Below, piece by piece: positions 18,151 to 28,546 of a stretch of 64,000 nt of DNA. The position numbers and the translations under genes were made by a program. The stretch lies in the NCBI GenBank assembly GCA_027623555.1, contig JAQBSZ010000012.1, positions 1-64,000 of the forward strand, given 5' to 3'. Source of the DNA: Pseudomonadota bacterium (GTDB lineage: Bacteria; Pseudomonadota; Gammaproteobacteria; Pseudomonadales; Pseudohongiellaceae). Numbering within the stretch: position 1 is the stretch's first letter; each line of letters starts with the position of its first letter. A model generated the notes under the pieces. It was given only the letters and a program-made list of their open reading frames with translations. It was not told the DNA's origin and did not search any database.

Positions 18151-19011
18151 TTAAACTGCTGCTGCACCGCCTGCAATTTCAGAAAGCTCCTGGGTAATTG
18201 ATGCCTGGCGCGCCTTGTTATAAACTAGTTGCAACTCATCGATCAAATCGCCAGCATTATCAGATGCATTCTTCATCGCAATCATTCGTGCGGCTTGCTC
18301 GCAGGCGTTGTTTTCAACGACTGCCTGGTATACCTGTGATTCAATAAATCGAAGCAACAGGCCGTCCAATAAATCTTTTGCTTCCGGCTCGTAGAGATAA
18401 TCCCAGTGATGCTGAAGGTCTTCTTCCTTGGAGGCCAGCAGAGGCAGTAACTGCAGCACTTCAGGCTTGTGTGTCATGGTGTTTACAAACTCGTTGCTAA
18501 CTACCATTAGCTGGTCTAGTTCATGATTGTCGAATTTCTCGAGCATAACCCGCACCGCGCCAATCACATCCGAGACTACCGCCGAATCGCCGATGTCTCT
18601 GATCGAAGCCACTACGTTGCCGCCGTAATTTTTGAAGAAGGATGCTGCCCTGCCACCTATGGTGCAGATATCTATCTCGACATTTTTGTCGTGCCACCCC
18701 TTCATGGAAGCCACGGTTGCCTTGAACGCGTTGATGTTTAAACCACCACACAGGCCTCGATCGGTAGAGACCACGACGTAACCAATTCGTTTTACTTCAC
18801 GCGTGTCAAAATAGACGTGGCGATACTCCGACGATGAATTCGCTATATGGCCTATTACCGAACGAATTCGATGGGCATAAGGCTTACCCTGCTTCATGCG
18901 ATTCTGGGCCTTACGCATCTTGCTTGCCGAAACCATTTCCATAGCCTTGGTAATCTTTTGCGTATTCTTAATATTCGCGATCTTGCTGCGTATTTCTTTG
19001 CCGCCGGCCAT
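18151..19011 (-). CDS. atpG: ATP synthase F1 gamma subunit
   Basis: Rotating central shaft of F1. The 286 residues have the N-terminal coiled-coil helix ([20 protein letters not shown], then MEMVSASKM), the Rossmann-like middle with [11 protein letters not shown], and the C-terminal helix with the ATP synthase gamma signature ([27 protein letters not shown]). Length matches E. coli (287). Confidence 0.98.
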   Translation of the reverse strand: MAGGKEIRSKIANIKNTQKITKAMEMVSASKMRKAQNRMKQGKPYAHRIRSVIGHIANSSSEYRHVYFDTREVKRIGYVVVSTDRGLCGGLNINAFKATVASMKGWHDKNVEIDICTIGGRAASFFKNYGGNVVASIRDIGDSAVVSDVIGAVRVMLEKFDNHELDQLMVVSNEFVNTMTHKPEVLQLLPLLASKEEDLQHHWDYLYEPEAKDLLDGLLLRFIESQVYQAVVENNACEQAARMIAMKNASDNAGDLIDELQLVYNKARQASITQELSEIAGGAAAV

Positions 19012-19098
19012 TGGTTTGTGTGCCTCTGCCTACTCTTCGTGTTGCGTATTAAATTAACACCGCCTGGTGCTCTTCAATCTAAAAGTGCGACCCGGTAC

Positions 19099-20643
19099 CT
19101 ACCAGGATTGCGTCAACTTGAACTTGTCAATTGCCACTTTAAACTGCGCTTCGATGTCATCGTTATAGTCGCCAGTTTCATTTATTCGGGCCAGCAAATC
19201 ACCGTGTTCGCTGTTCATGTACGACAGCAAGGCTGATTCAAAATCGAGCACTTTCTTAAGTTCGATGTCTTTCAGGTAACCTGCATTGGCTGCAAACAGC
19301 GAAACACCCATCTCTGCAATTGACATCGGTGAGTATTGCTTCTGCTTCATCAATTCCGTAACCCGCTGTCCATGCTCCAATTGGGCACGGGTCGCTTCGT
19401 CGAGATCCGATGCGAAGGCTGCGAAAGCTGCCAATTCACGATACTGCGCCAGGGCGATACGAATACCACCGCCCAGCTTCTTGATAATCTTGGTCTGCGC
19501 CGCACCACCCACACGGGAGACTGAGATACCCGGATTCATTGCCGGGCGAATACCTGCATTAAACAAATCGGTTTCCAGGAAGATCTGGCCATCGGTAATG
19601 GAGATAACGTTGGTCGGTACGAATGCGGACACGTCGCCAGCCTGAGTCTCAATGATTGGCAGGGCCGTCAGAGAGCCAGTCTTGCCTGTTACGGCGCCTT
19701 CAGTAAATTTCTCAACGTAGTTGGCGCTTACTCTCGATGCGCGCTCCAAAAGACGGGAGTGTAAGTAGAATACGTCGCCTGGATACGCTTCCCGACCGGG
19801 GGGACGGCGCAGCAGCAAGGAGATCTGGCGATAGGCCCACGCCTGCTTGGTCAGGTCATCATAGATAATCAGGGCATCCTGGCCACGATCACGGTAATAC
19901 TCGCCCATCGAGCAGCCGGAATAGGGGGCTATAAACTGCATAGAGGCTGGGTCAGACGCCGTCGCCGCCACCACGATGGTGTATTCCATGGCGCCATGCT
20001 CTTCCAGCTTGTGCACCACGTTGGCGATTGATGAGGCTTTTTGCCCGATAGCCACATAGACACACTTAACACCTTTGCCTTTCTGGTTAATGATCGTATC
20101 GATGGCCACCGCCGTCTTACCCACTTCACGGTCCCCGATAATCAGCTCGCGCTGGCCACGGCCGACCGGGGTCATGGCGTCGATTGACTTCAAGCCGGTT
20201 TGGACTGGCTCGGATACGGACTGTCTGGCAATTACCCCGGGAGCCACTTTTTCGACGGCGTCGGTGAGCTTGGCTTCCACCGGCCCCTTGCCATCGATTG
20301 GCTTACCCAATGCATCGACCACGCGACCTTCCAGTTCAGGCCCGACCGGAACTTCCAGGATTCTCTTGGTGCACCGACAAGTCTGGCCTTCCCTTAATTG
20401 CAGGTAGTCGCCCAGTACTACCGCACCGACTGAGTCTCGCTCCAGGTTCAGCGCCATGCCGTAGACGCCGCCTTCGAACTCGATCATCTCACCGTACATC
20501 ACATCGGCAAGACCATGGATGCGGATAATGCCGTCCATGACACTGACAATGGTGCCCTCGTTCTTGGCTTGCACAGTGACATCAAGGCTGTCGATGCGCT
20601 GTTTTATGATTTCACTGATTTCTGATGGATTCAGTTGTTGCAT
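19099..20643 (-). CDS. atpA: ATP synthase F1 alpha subunit
   Basis: Non-catalytic nucleotide-binding subunit of F1. The 514 residues (E. coli 513) include the P-loop [14 protein letters not shown] (about 170-183), the block [19 protein letters not shown], and the alpha/beta signature [10 protein letters not shown]. The N-terminal [17 protein letters not shown] is the usual membrane-facing helix that binds delta. It lies 25 bases after atpH. Confidence 0.99.
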   Translation of the reverse strand: MQQLNPSEISEIIKQRIDSLDVTVQAKNEGTIVSVMDGIIRIHGLADVMYGEMIEFEGGVYGMALNLERDSVGAVVLGDYLQLREGQTCRCTKRILEVPVGPELEGRVVDALGKPIDGKGPVEAKLTDAVEKVAPGVIARQSVSEPVQTGLKSIDAMTPVGRGQRELIIGDREVGKTAVAIDTIINQKGKGVKCVYVAIGQKASSIANVVHKLEEHGAMEYTIVVAATASDPASMQFIAPYSGCSMGEYYRDRGQDALIIYDDLTKQAWAYRQISLLLRRPPGREAYPGDVFYLHSRLLERASRVSANYVEKFTEGAVTGKTGSLTALPIIETQAGDVSAFVPTNVISITDGQIFLETDLFNAGIRPAMNPGISVSRVGGAAQTKIIKKLGGGIRIALAQYRELAAFAAFASDLDEATRAQLEHGQRVTELMKQKQYSPMSIAEMGVSLFAANAGYLKDIELKKVLDFESALLSYMNSEHGDLLARINETGDYNDDIEAQFKVAIDKFKLTQSW

Positions 20644-20668
20644 GCTTGATTCCTTATTCCTGACCTGT

Positions 20669-21205
20669 TCAGGAATTCATTGTTTCCGCTAATTTGGATA
20701 ACTTGCCGCGGACCGAGCTGTCGATCACAGTGTCACCGGCCCTGATTATTGCGCCACCAATTAGTTTCTGGTCGACGCTGGTTGCTAGTTTAATGTCTCG
20801 TTGCAATCGCTTGCTGAGCGCTGCCGCCAGCTTGTCTGAAATATCTGAACTGACTTCGAAAGCTGTCGTGATCTGTACATCGACTGACTTTTCCTGGTTG
20901 GCTTTCAGGATATTGAAGAGCGAGGAAATCTCCGGAAGAAGTACTAGTCGCTTGTTTTCTGCAAGCAAATGTAAAAAGTTCTGCGCCTTGGAATCGAGCT
21001 CATCACCGCACACCTCAATGAATGTGGCTGCCAACTGCCCGGCACTCAACGCAGGGTCCGTCAACATCACGCTAACTATTTCTTGCTTCGCTACCACCGC
21101 TGCCAGTGACAGCATTCTCGACCAGGAGTCTAACGCGCCTGATTCAAGCGCCACCTCGAAAGCAGCCTTGGCGTAGGGTCGTGCAATGGTAGTTAGCTCT
21201 GCCAT
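20669..21205 (-). CDS. atpH: ATP synthase F1 delta subunit
   Basis: Peripheral-stalk subunit that joins F1 to the b dimer. The 178 residues (E. coli 177) begin [16 protein letters not shown], the family's N-terminal motif, and carry the C-terminal signature block [20 protein letters not shown], then [11 protein letters not shown]. It starts 7 bases after atpF ends. Confidence 0.98.
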   Translation of the reverse strand: MAELTTIARPYAKAAFEVALESGALDSWSRMLSLAAVVAKQEIVSVMLTDPALSAGQLAATFIEVCGDELDSKAQNFLHLLAENKRLVLLPEISSLFNILKANQEKSVDVQITTAFEVSSDISDKLAAALSKRLQRDIKLATSVDQKLIGGAIIRAGDTVIDSSVRGKLSKLAETMNS

Positions 21206-21212
21206 GGCCCTG

Positions 21213-21683
21213 TTATAGCTCCGCTGCCAGTTTGCTCAGCATTTCTTCATTCGCTGCCCGGTCTATAGCGCCCTCTAGAATTCTCTCGGCGCCGGCGATA
21301 GCAATGGCGGAAACCTGTGCCCTCAGAACTTCCTTGGCACGATTTACATCCTGCTCTATTTCAGCATGGGCGCCGGTGATGATGCGCTGCCCCTCTTCGC
21401 GAGCCTGAACTTTCGCTTCATCGACGATCTGGGCTGCACGCTTGTTTGCCTGGTCGATAATGGAAGCGGCTGATGTCTTCGCTTCCTTGAGTTGTTCGGT
21501 TGATCTGTGCTGGGCCAGCTCAAGGTCTTTTTCGGCACGCGCGGCCGCTTCCAACCCGTCGGCAATTCTCTTCTTGCGCTCTTCTAAAATGGCACTGAAG
21601 AGTGGCCACACATACTTTCTGCAGAACCACAGGAAGAAGAGAAATGAGATGGATTGCCCTAAAAAGGTTGCGTTAAAATTCAC
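21213..21683 (-). CDS. atpF: ATP synthase Fo b subunit
   Basis: Peripheral stalk of Fo. The 156 residues (E. coli 156) have one N-terminal membrane helix (NATFLGQSISFLFFLWFCRK) followed by a long charged coiled coil rich in Ala, Glu, Lys and Arg that dimerises and reaches up to delta. It follows atpE by 29 bases. Confidence 0.98.
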   Translation of the reverse strand: MNFNATFLGQSISFLFFLWFCRKYVWPLFSAILEERKKRIADGLEAAARAEKDLELAQHRSTEQLKEAKTSAASIIDQANKRAAQIVDEAKVQAREEGQRIITGAHAEIEQDVNRAKEVLRAQVSAIAIAGAERILEGAIDRAANEEMLSKLAAEL

Positions 21684-21712
21684 GGCTGAATCTCCCGCTC
21701 AAAGTCTGAGTC

Positions 21713-21997
<285 letters not shown>

Positions 21998-22018
21998 TCA
22001 GAAAATAGTGTTTAAAAT

Positions 22019-22888
<870 letters not shown>

Positions 22889-22934
22889 CTAGTGTCTCTA
22901 ATGTGCCCCAATCTTTCGTCTGTTAAATGAAGCT

Positions 22935-23200
22935 CTAGGGAGCCTCTGAACAAGTATATGGCCGCTCTGGCTTACAGCCAATTTCGCTCTCAAGGCGCAC
23001 GCAGGACGGTCGACCTTTCAAGCCAGTGCAACGCTGAGAGCGGGATTGGCTGTAAGCCCCTTCGGGCGGGGCCTGTCGCGCTCCGCCGCTGCGTTGGCGC
23101 GCTTGCCAAGGACGACTGCCATTGCCTGCACACGCCGCCTAGCGGCAAAACGCGACAGACTCCCGCAGAGTGGCCATAGTCTTGTTCAGAGGCTCCCTAG
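22935..23200. mobile_element. 266-bp inverted-repeat element (candidate MITE) between atpI and atpB
   Basis: The ends are 29-bp terminal inverted repeats (22935-22963 and 23172-23200) differing at two positions and both ending in CTAG. Inside are a second near-perfect palindrome (22969-22992 with 23035-23058, two mismatches) and a third short pair (23074-23080 with 23151-23157). The 22935-22977 end recurs exactly at 44560-44602 in inverse orientation. It holds no convincing gene. CTAG flanks and small size suggest a non-autonomous element of IS630/Tc1 type, which duplicates TA within CTAG. The right CTAG contains the TAG stop codon of atpI. The transcribed hairpins would lie within the atp message. 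Confidence 0.75.
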
Positions 23201-23589
23201 GTTTTATTGCTCGTCGGGCTGTAGCTAATCAGCCCTGACATCATCACGCCTACAAAGTGGGTTGCAACAAACCCAAGTATCAGCGCGAGTTCATTCAAAT
23301 TAGTAATCAAGGTAAAACTTAGTGCAAAGAGCACCAGGGTGATTCCTATCTTGCCGAATTCCCCTCTTATGAAACTCTTTACAACTCTTTCTGCGTTACT
23401 TGCGCCCCGGTATCGAAAGGCATGCAAGGCGAAGTAGCTGTTTGGCAATGCGCTTATCAGGCCTCCCAGCAGTACTGAGTAGGCCAGAACGGTACCTGAA
23501 AGCAACAGTGAGATAATGGCTATACAGGACGCCGCAACAAGCTGCGCAACGATCACTTTATAGACAGGTGGGGCTTTTAGATTAGTCAC
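23197..23589 (-). CDS. atpI: ATP synthase accessory protein AtpI
   Basis: Small membrane protein made from the first gene of atp operons; it assists c-ring assembly and magnesium supply. The 130 residues have four hydrophobic segments, with the family block LLGGLISALPNSYFALHAFR and LILGFVATHFVGVM near the end. The TAG stop is formed by the CTAG end of the downstream repeat element. The C-terminus (YSPTSNKT) looks complete, so the element probably inserted at the existing stop codon. A strong promoter lies about 100 bases upstream. Confidence 0.9.
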   Translation of the reverse strand: MTNLKAPPVYKVIVAQLVAASCIAIISLLLSGTVLAYSVLLGGLISALPNSYFALHAFRYRGASNAERVVKSFIRGEFGKIGITLVLFALSFTLITNLNELALILGFVATHFVGVMMSGLISYSPTSNKT

Positions 23590-23686
23590 AAATCTGACTT
23601 TTTGGCTTAGTTTTTGTTGAGCCCGGCACCCAAAACACCTGTAACAAACACCTTAAATTTGCAGCGGCGATCACCAAAGCACGCGC

Positions 23687-23715
23687 ATTATAGGGGCTTT
23701 GCAGGGCAGTATCAA
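23687..23715 (-). promoter_or_regulatory. Sigma-70 promoter of the atp operon
   Basis: On the minus strand TTGATA (complement of 23710-23715) is followed after exactly 17 bases by a perfect TATAAT (complement of 23687-23692). It lies between parB and atpI and points into atpI, giving a leader of about 90 bases. Confidence 0.75.
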
Positions 23716-23784
23716 CTACGTGAAATTAACTAATTCGCCCACAGATTCAGGGCACCGGAACGCCACTGTGGTGCTGATAAAAAA

Positions 23785-24684
23785 TCAATTGATATGGGTG
23801 AGAATCCCGTCAAGCTCATCCAGGGAGTTGTACTTGACCACCAACCGCCCCTTACCTTTGGCGGTATGCTGAATCAGTACTTTGGCGCCCAATTTATCTG
23901 CCAGGTTCTCCTCCAGATTTTTGATGTCTGGGTCAATAACCTGCGCAGACTTACTGTTTCCGGCACCTGAGAGATAACGCCTCACCAGAGATTCGGTTTG
24001 TCTGACGGAAAGCCCTCTGCCGGCAACAGTGCGGGCCGCTTCAGGTTGCTGGATATCAGGCAGGGCTAAAAGTGCTCTGGCATGCCCCATTTCCAGGTCT
24101 TTTTGCTCGAGCATACGGCGAACGTCGATATGCAGCCCGATCAGGCGAATCAGGTTGGTGACCGCGGTCCTGGATTTGCCCACCGCATCGGCGACCTCCT
24201 GCTGGGTGAGCTCAAATTCGTCCTGCAAGCGTTTCAGGGCCATGGCTTCTTCAATGGGATTGAGATTCTCCCTCTGGATATTCTCAATCAGAGACATGAC
24301 GATGGCCGCCTCGTCTCCAACCGGCTTGATAATGGCTGGAATCGTGTCGCGTCCCGCTATTTGGCTGGCTCGCCAGCGCCGTTCCCCGGCGATTATTTCA
24401 TATTTTTCTGAAGAAATTGGCCGAATAACAATTGGTTGCATGACACCCTGGTTTCTTATCGAGGCAGCCAATTCTTGCAGGGCCTCTTCATGCATATCAG
24501 TGCGGGGCTGATACTTCCCGCGCTGGATCAGGTCGATGGGGATATTTTTAAGGTCGCCATCCTTATCGGCACTAGCAGCCGGTGTGCGGTCTTTTGGTTT
24601 GCCAAGCAGGCTGGCCATGGTTTCCGTACTACCGGTTGATAAAAGCGCGTCAAGGCCCCTGCCGAGCTTCTTCTTATCTGTCAT
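23785..24684 (-). CDS. parB: Chromosome partitioning protein ParB
   Basis: CTP-dependent clamp that loads at parS and spreads over origin-proximal DNA for segregation. The 299 residues begin with KKLGRGLDALLS, the docking segment for ParA, have the CTPase/nuclease-like block YQPRTDMHEEALQELA and GERRWRAS (about 100-107), a central helix-turn-helix (LTQQEVADAVGKSRTAVTNL, then IRLI) and the C-terminal dimer domain (GKGRLVVKYNSLDEL). Candidate parS sites lie at 35959 and 36595. Confidence 0.98.
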   Translation of the reverse strand: MTDKKKLGRGLDALLSTGSTETMASLLGKPKDRTPAASADKDGDLKNIPIDLIQRGKYQPRTDMHEEALQELAASIRNQGVMQPIVIRPISSEKYEIIAGERRWRASQIAGRDTIPAIIKPVGDEAAIVMSLIENIQRENLNPIEEAMALKRLQDEFELTQQEVADAVGKSRTAVTNLIRLIGLHIDVRRMLEQKDLEMGHARALLALPDIQQPEAARTVAGRGLSVRQTESLVRRYLSGAGNSKSAQVIDPDIKNLEENLADKLGAKVLIQHTAKGKGRLVVKYNSLDELDGILTHIN

Positions 24685-24736
24685 GGTTGCTTGTCACTGG
24701 GTGTTTTCTGGATTGTTATGCAAGCCCGTCAATCGA

Positions 24737-25522
24737 TCAAGAGATTCCCGCGGCGGCTTCATCATGCCTGCGCAGCATTTCTCCAGCCAGGGCCAGGTAA
24801 GCGATTGCTCCCCGAGACTGTCTGTCGTACTTAATTATGGGTATTCCATAACTCGGCGCCTCGGCCAAGCGGATGTTTCTGGGCACGACAGTACGATAGA
24901 CGGCATCACCGAAATAGTTGAAGAGTTGTCCGTTGACCTCGGTAGTGAGTTTATTCCGGGGATCGTACATGGTTCGCAGAATGCCCTCGATCTTCAAGTC
25001 AGGATTCAAGCGGTCTCTAATGGCGGCGATGGTGTCCATTAAGGCTGACAACCCTTCCAACGCGTAGAATTCACACTGCATCGGAATCACTACCCCATCA
25101 GCGGCGACCAGTGCATTGACGGTGAGCATGTTCAGTGACGGTGGACAATCAATGACGACAAAATCGTAGCGATGTTTGACTGCGTCCACGATCTGCCGAA
25201 GCCTTATTTCCCGGGCCTCGCCAGTGATGAGTTCGACCTCGGCAGCGACCAGGTCACCATTCGCGGGTAGCAAATCATAGGCTGCATCTTCCGGACTCAA
25301 CACGACCTGGTCGAAACTCGTGGTTTGCATCAGTAGATCGTAGACTGATAACTTCAGGGTTTTCTTTTCGATACCCGATCCGGTAGTGGCATTGCCCTGT
25401 GGGTCCAGATCGATTAGCAACACGGTTTTGCGGGTTGCCTTGAGTGAGGCGGCAAGGTTGACCGAGGTGGTTGTTTTTCCCACCCCCCCTTTCTGATTGG
25501 CTATGGCTAGAACTTTACTCAC
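24737..25522 (-). CDS. parA: Chromosome partitioning ATPase ParA (Soj)
   Basis: Walker-type ATPase that forms the nucleoid gradient driving ParB-parS movement. The 261 residues begin KVLAIANQKGGVGKTTTSVN (deviant Walker A with both lysines), with DLDPQGNATTG and VVIDCPPSLNMLTVNAL further on. It lacks the N-terminal DNA-binding extension of plasmid ParA proteins, so it is the chromosomal type. It is located 52 bases upstream of parB and 56 bases after rsmG. Confidence 0.98.
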   Translation of the reverse strand: MSKVLAIANQKGGVGKTTTSVNLAASLKATRKTVLLIDLDPQGNATTGSGIEKKTLKLSVYDLLMQTTSFDQVVLSPEDAAYDLLPANGDLVAAEVELITGEAREIRLRQIVDAVKHRYDFVVIDCPPSLNMLTVNALVAADGVVIPMQCEFYALEGLSALMDTIAAIRDRLNPDLKIEGILRTMYDPRNKLTTEVNGQLFNYFGDAVYRTVVPRNIRLAEAPSYGIPIIKYDRQSRGAIAYLALAGEMLRRHDEAAAGIS

Positions 25523-25578
25523 TACTGTCTTCCATTTCGATTGGCACTTCGGAATCTCTGTTGGAAATAGGCTGTAAT

Positions 25579-26217
25579 TTAGTTGTGTTGCAATTCGATC
25601 AGGTGTCGCTGCGAATCGCTGCCCGGAATCTCGAGTTTCTCGATTCTGGTGATCGAAATTTCCTTTGCAAGGGACGCGATTTCCTGTTCCGGGTAACGCC
25701 CTTTCAAGGCCAGTATTTTACACGCTTTGCCGCCAGGTCCGAGTAAATGCCGCGTTTTTTCTGCCACTTGCGCCAATGAAGATAAAGCACGACACATCAC
25801 CATATCAATTTGAAGGTTACTTTGATAGTGCTCAATTCGACAATTTTCCACGCTAATATTTTCCAGATTCAGAGCGATTTTTACCTGGAAAAGAAAGCGC
25901 GTTTTCTTGCCATTGCTATCCACCAGAACAAAGGTCTTGTCGGGATTGAAAATGGCCAGCGGAATACCCGGAAGACCTGCACCGGATCCCACATCGACGA
26001 TGGTCTTGCCAGTCAAGTAGGGATGGAGGGTTAGACTATCCAGAATATGCCGGCTCACCATAGAACTTTTGTCAGTGGCGGCCACCAGGTTGTAGGTTTG
26101 GTTCCATTTTCCCAAGAGCTGAAGATACGTGAGGAGAGCCTCTACCTGATTGCGATCGCGGGGCAAACCAAGTGCCCGAAGACCCGCCACCAACTCCTTC
26201 TCTAGAACCTCTTGCAT
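25579..26217 (-). CDS. rsmG: 16S rRNA (guanine527-N7)-methyltransferase
   Basis: Methylates G527 of 16S rRNA using SAM. The 212 residues (E. coli 207) show the GidB signature: NQTYNLVAATDKSSMVSRHI, DVGSGAGLPGIPLAI as the SAM motif, and SRALSSLAQ-type residues (MCRALSSLAQVAEKT). It follows mnmG by 29 bases, in the usual mnmG-rsmG-parA-parB order. Confidence 0.97.
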   Translation of the reverse strand: MQEVLEKELVAGLRALGLPRDRNQVEALLTYLQLLGKWNQTYNLVAATDKSSMVSRHILDSLTLHPYLTGKTIVDVGSGAGLPGIPLAIFNPDKTFVLVDSNGKKTRFLFQVKIALNLENISVENCRIEHYQSNLQIDMVMCRALSSLAQVAEKTRHLLGPGGKACKILALKGRYPEQEIASLAKEISITRIEKLEIPGSDSQRHLIELQHN

Positions 26218-26246
26218 GGACGATCCGGCCAGTTGGTGTAACGACC

Positions 26247-28151
26247 CTAGCCGGCTTTGCGACTATGCGCCTGATACTTCTTCAGGTAGATAAATAACAA
26301 GGAAATGGCCGCTGGTGTCATGCCGGGAATACGCGAGGCGCGGCCAATGTTTTCGGGCTTCGCCTCTATGAGTTTCTGCCTGAGCTCATTGGACAACCCC
26401 TGCATCTGCTGATAATCAAAATCTACTGGAAGCACTGTGTTTTCCTGCTTCTTCGATCGCTCGATTTCTTCGGATTGACGATTGATGTACCCCTGGTATT
26501 TGATCTGAATCTCTACCTGTAGGTTAACCTGAGCAGTCAGCGAATCGGCGGCCTGGTTGATTTCCTCACCAGCGGCCGCCATTAGGGAATTGGTCTCAAC
26601 GCCCGGCCGGGCCAGCAAATCAGCCAGAGAATATTCTCGGGATATGGGTTTATCCAACAAGGTATTGATGCGCTCTGCTACTTCGCCCTGCGGCTGTATC
26701 CACCGGCGTTGCAAGCGAGTCATCTGCTGTTCGATGCGGTCTTTTTTATCACAGAAGAACTGCCATCTCTCGTCATCTACCAGCCCCAGCCTGCGACCGA
26801 TTTCGGTGAGTCGCAAGTCGGCATTGTCTTCACGAAGCGAGAGCCGATACTCGGCTCGGCTGGTAAACATTCGATAGGGTTCGTTCGTGCCAAGCGTAAT
26901 CAGGTCATCGACAAGCACGCCGATATAGGCCTGATCTCGACGAGGACACCACGGCTCTTCACCGCGAACCGCCAATCCAGCATTCACTCCAGCCAGTAAA
27001 CCCTGAGCGGCAGCCTCTTCATAGCCTGTGGTGCCATTGATCTGCCCGGCAAAATACAAACCCTCAATAAATTTTGTTTCCAGAGAATATTTCAGGTCTC
27101 TAGGATCGAAGAAATCATATTCGATGGCGTATCCTGGCCGCGTGATATGCGCGTTTTCGAATCCCTTGATCTGCCGAACGAACTCCACTTGTACGTCGTA
27201 GGGCAGACTGGTGGAAATACCATTCGGATAGAGCTCGTTAGTTTCCAGCCCCTCGGGTTCAACAAAGATCTGGTGAGAGGATTTATCGGCGAAGCGCACC
27301 ACCTTGTCTTCAATCGAAGGGCAATATCGGGGACCAGTGCCTTCGATGACTCCGGTATACATCGGAGAGCGATCCAGGCCCTTGCGAATGACTTCGTGGC
27401 AGGCTTTGTTGGTTGTAGTGATAAAACAATTTACCTGTCGCGGGTGATCAGACTGGCGCCCAAGATAAGACATTACCGGAATTGGTGAATCCCCCGCCTG
27501 AATTTGCATCACAGAAAAATCCACAGTTCTGGCATCAATGCGAGGAGGTGTTCCGGTCTTTAGTCGATTCACCCGGAAAGGTAACTCGCGCAGTCTTTCT
27601 GCCAGAGCAATTGAAGGTTGATCGCCGGCCCTGCCACCAGAATTATTTGCCAGGCCAATATGAATCTTGCCGCCAAGAAATGTGCCCGTGGTCAGCACAA
27701 CTTTTTGTGCCCGGATTTCCAGGCCCATTTGAGTAACCACGCCTTTGATAATGCCATTCTCGATTACCAGGTCATCCACCCCTTGTTGGAACAGGGTGAG
27801 GTGAGTCTGGTTTTCCAGGATTCGACGGATTGCTGCTTTGTACAGAACGCGATCGGCCTGGGCACGGGTAGCACGCACCGCCGGACCTTTGCTTGCATTT
27901 AAAATTCGAAATTGGATGCCTGCCAGGTCAGTGGCCCTGGCCATCGCTCCGCCGAGGGCATCCACTTCTTTCACCAGGTGGCTCTTGCCGATTCCGCCGA
28001 TTGCCGGATTGCAGGACATCTGCCCCAATGTCTCAATGCTGTGAGTCACCAATAGCGTTTGCACACCCTGCCGTGCGGCAGCCAGGGCCGCCTCGGTTCC
28101 GGCATGTCCACCACCGATAACGATGACATCGTATTGAGTCTTGTTCAGCAT
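26247..28151 (-). CDS. mnmG: tRNA uridine-5-carboxymethylaminomethyl modification enzyme MnmG
   Basis: FAD enzyme that, with MnmE, makes cmnm5U/mnm5U at tRNA wobble position 34. From the ATG at 28151 the protein is 634 residues (E. coli 629), starting [19 protein letters not shown] 17-residue upstream extension is unsupported. The two GidA signatures are present ([20 protein letters not shown] and the [14 protein letters not shown] region), as is the conserved [10 protein letters not shown]. It precedes rsmG and is separated from mnmE by an unusual 395-base AT-rich gap. Confidence 0.97.
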   Translation of the reverse strand: MLNKTQYDVIVIGGGHAGTEAALAAARQGVQTLLVTHSIETLGQMSCNPAIGGIGKSHLVKEVDALGGAMARATDLAGIQFRILNASKGPAVRATRAQADRVLYKAAIRRILENQTHLTLFQQGVDDLVIENGIIKGVVTQMGLEIRAQKVVLTTGTFLGGKIHIGLANNSGGRAGDQPSIALAERLRELPFRVNRLKTGTPPRIDARTVDFSVMQIQAGDSPIPVMSYLGRQSDHPRQVNCFITTTNKACHEVIRKGLDRSPMYTGVIEGTGPRYCPSIEDKVVRFADKSSHQIFVEPEGLETNELYPNGISTSLPYDVQVEFVRQIKGFENAHITRPGYAIEYDFFDPRDLKYSLETKFIEGLYFAGQINGTTGYEEAAAQGLLAGVNAGLAVRGEEPWCPRRDQAYIGVLVDDLITLGTNEPYRMFTSRAEYRLSLREDNADLRLTEIGRRLGLVDDERWQFFCDKKDRIEQQMTRLQRRWIQPQGEVAERINTLLDKPISREYSLADLLARPGVETNSLMAAAGEEINQAADSLTAQVNLQVEIQIKYQGYINRQSEEIERSKKQENTVLPVDFDYQQMQGLSNELRQKLIEAKPENIGRASRIPGMTPAAISLLFIYLKKYQAHSRKAG

Positions 28152-28546
28152 GAAATGGCGAGTCTCCAATTGGGGCCAAGAAGTATATAGGCAATCCGCC
28201 AAAAGTGAATCGCTTTACGTTTATGCACATTCTCTATTATTTAGAACAACCAATATTTATATAGAGTTATATATAAGAAGGTATATATGTTGTTAATGAT
28301 GGTGTCGCTGTTTTCTGTTGAAAACTGCTTTAAACCTCAGGAATTCAATTCCTTGGAGCAAGTACAACCCTCTTGAAAACCCCTTGGCAGGGTAACGATA
28401 AACTCTGTACCGGCTGTAGACAAAAAGAGCCCCGAAATACAGGGCCGAAAGTTCCCAGGTTTTATCCCTTGCTTATCCAGTATCCCTGAATACTTACTCA
28501 CATGATTTCCTGCGCGTGCTTACCCCAGTCGAGGTGTTCGTTCTGG
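28152..28546. other. AT-rich intergenic region with a DnaA box
   Basis: The gap between mnmG and mnmE holds no gene. It contains a perfect DnaA box TTATGCACA (28221-28229) followed by a very AT-rich tract (28231-28298, with repeated TATATA motifs). Near the mnmE side lies a weak terminator-like hairpin. It resembles the gidA-side origin of enterics and could be a secondary origin element, or simply the mnmG promoter region under DnaA influence. Confidence 0.4.
28422..28445 (-). terminator. Weak terminator-like hairpin after mnmE
   Basis: On the minus strand GCCC (complement of 28442-28445) pairs with GGGC (complement of 28429-28432) over a 9-base loop, followed shortly by TCTTTTT (complement of 28422-28428). 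The stem is short, so termination would be partial at best. Confidence 0.3.
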
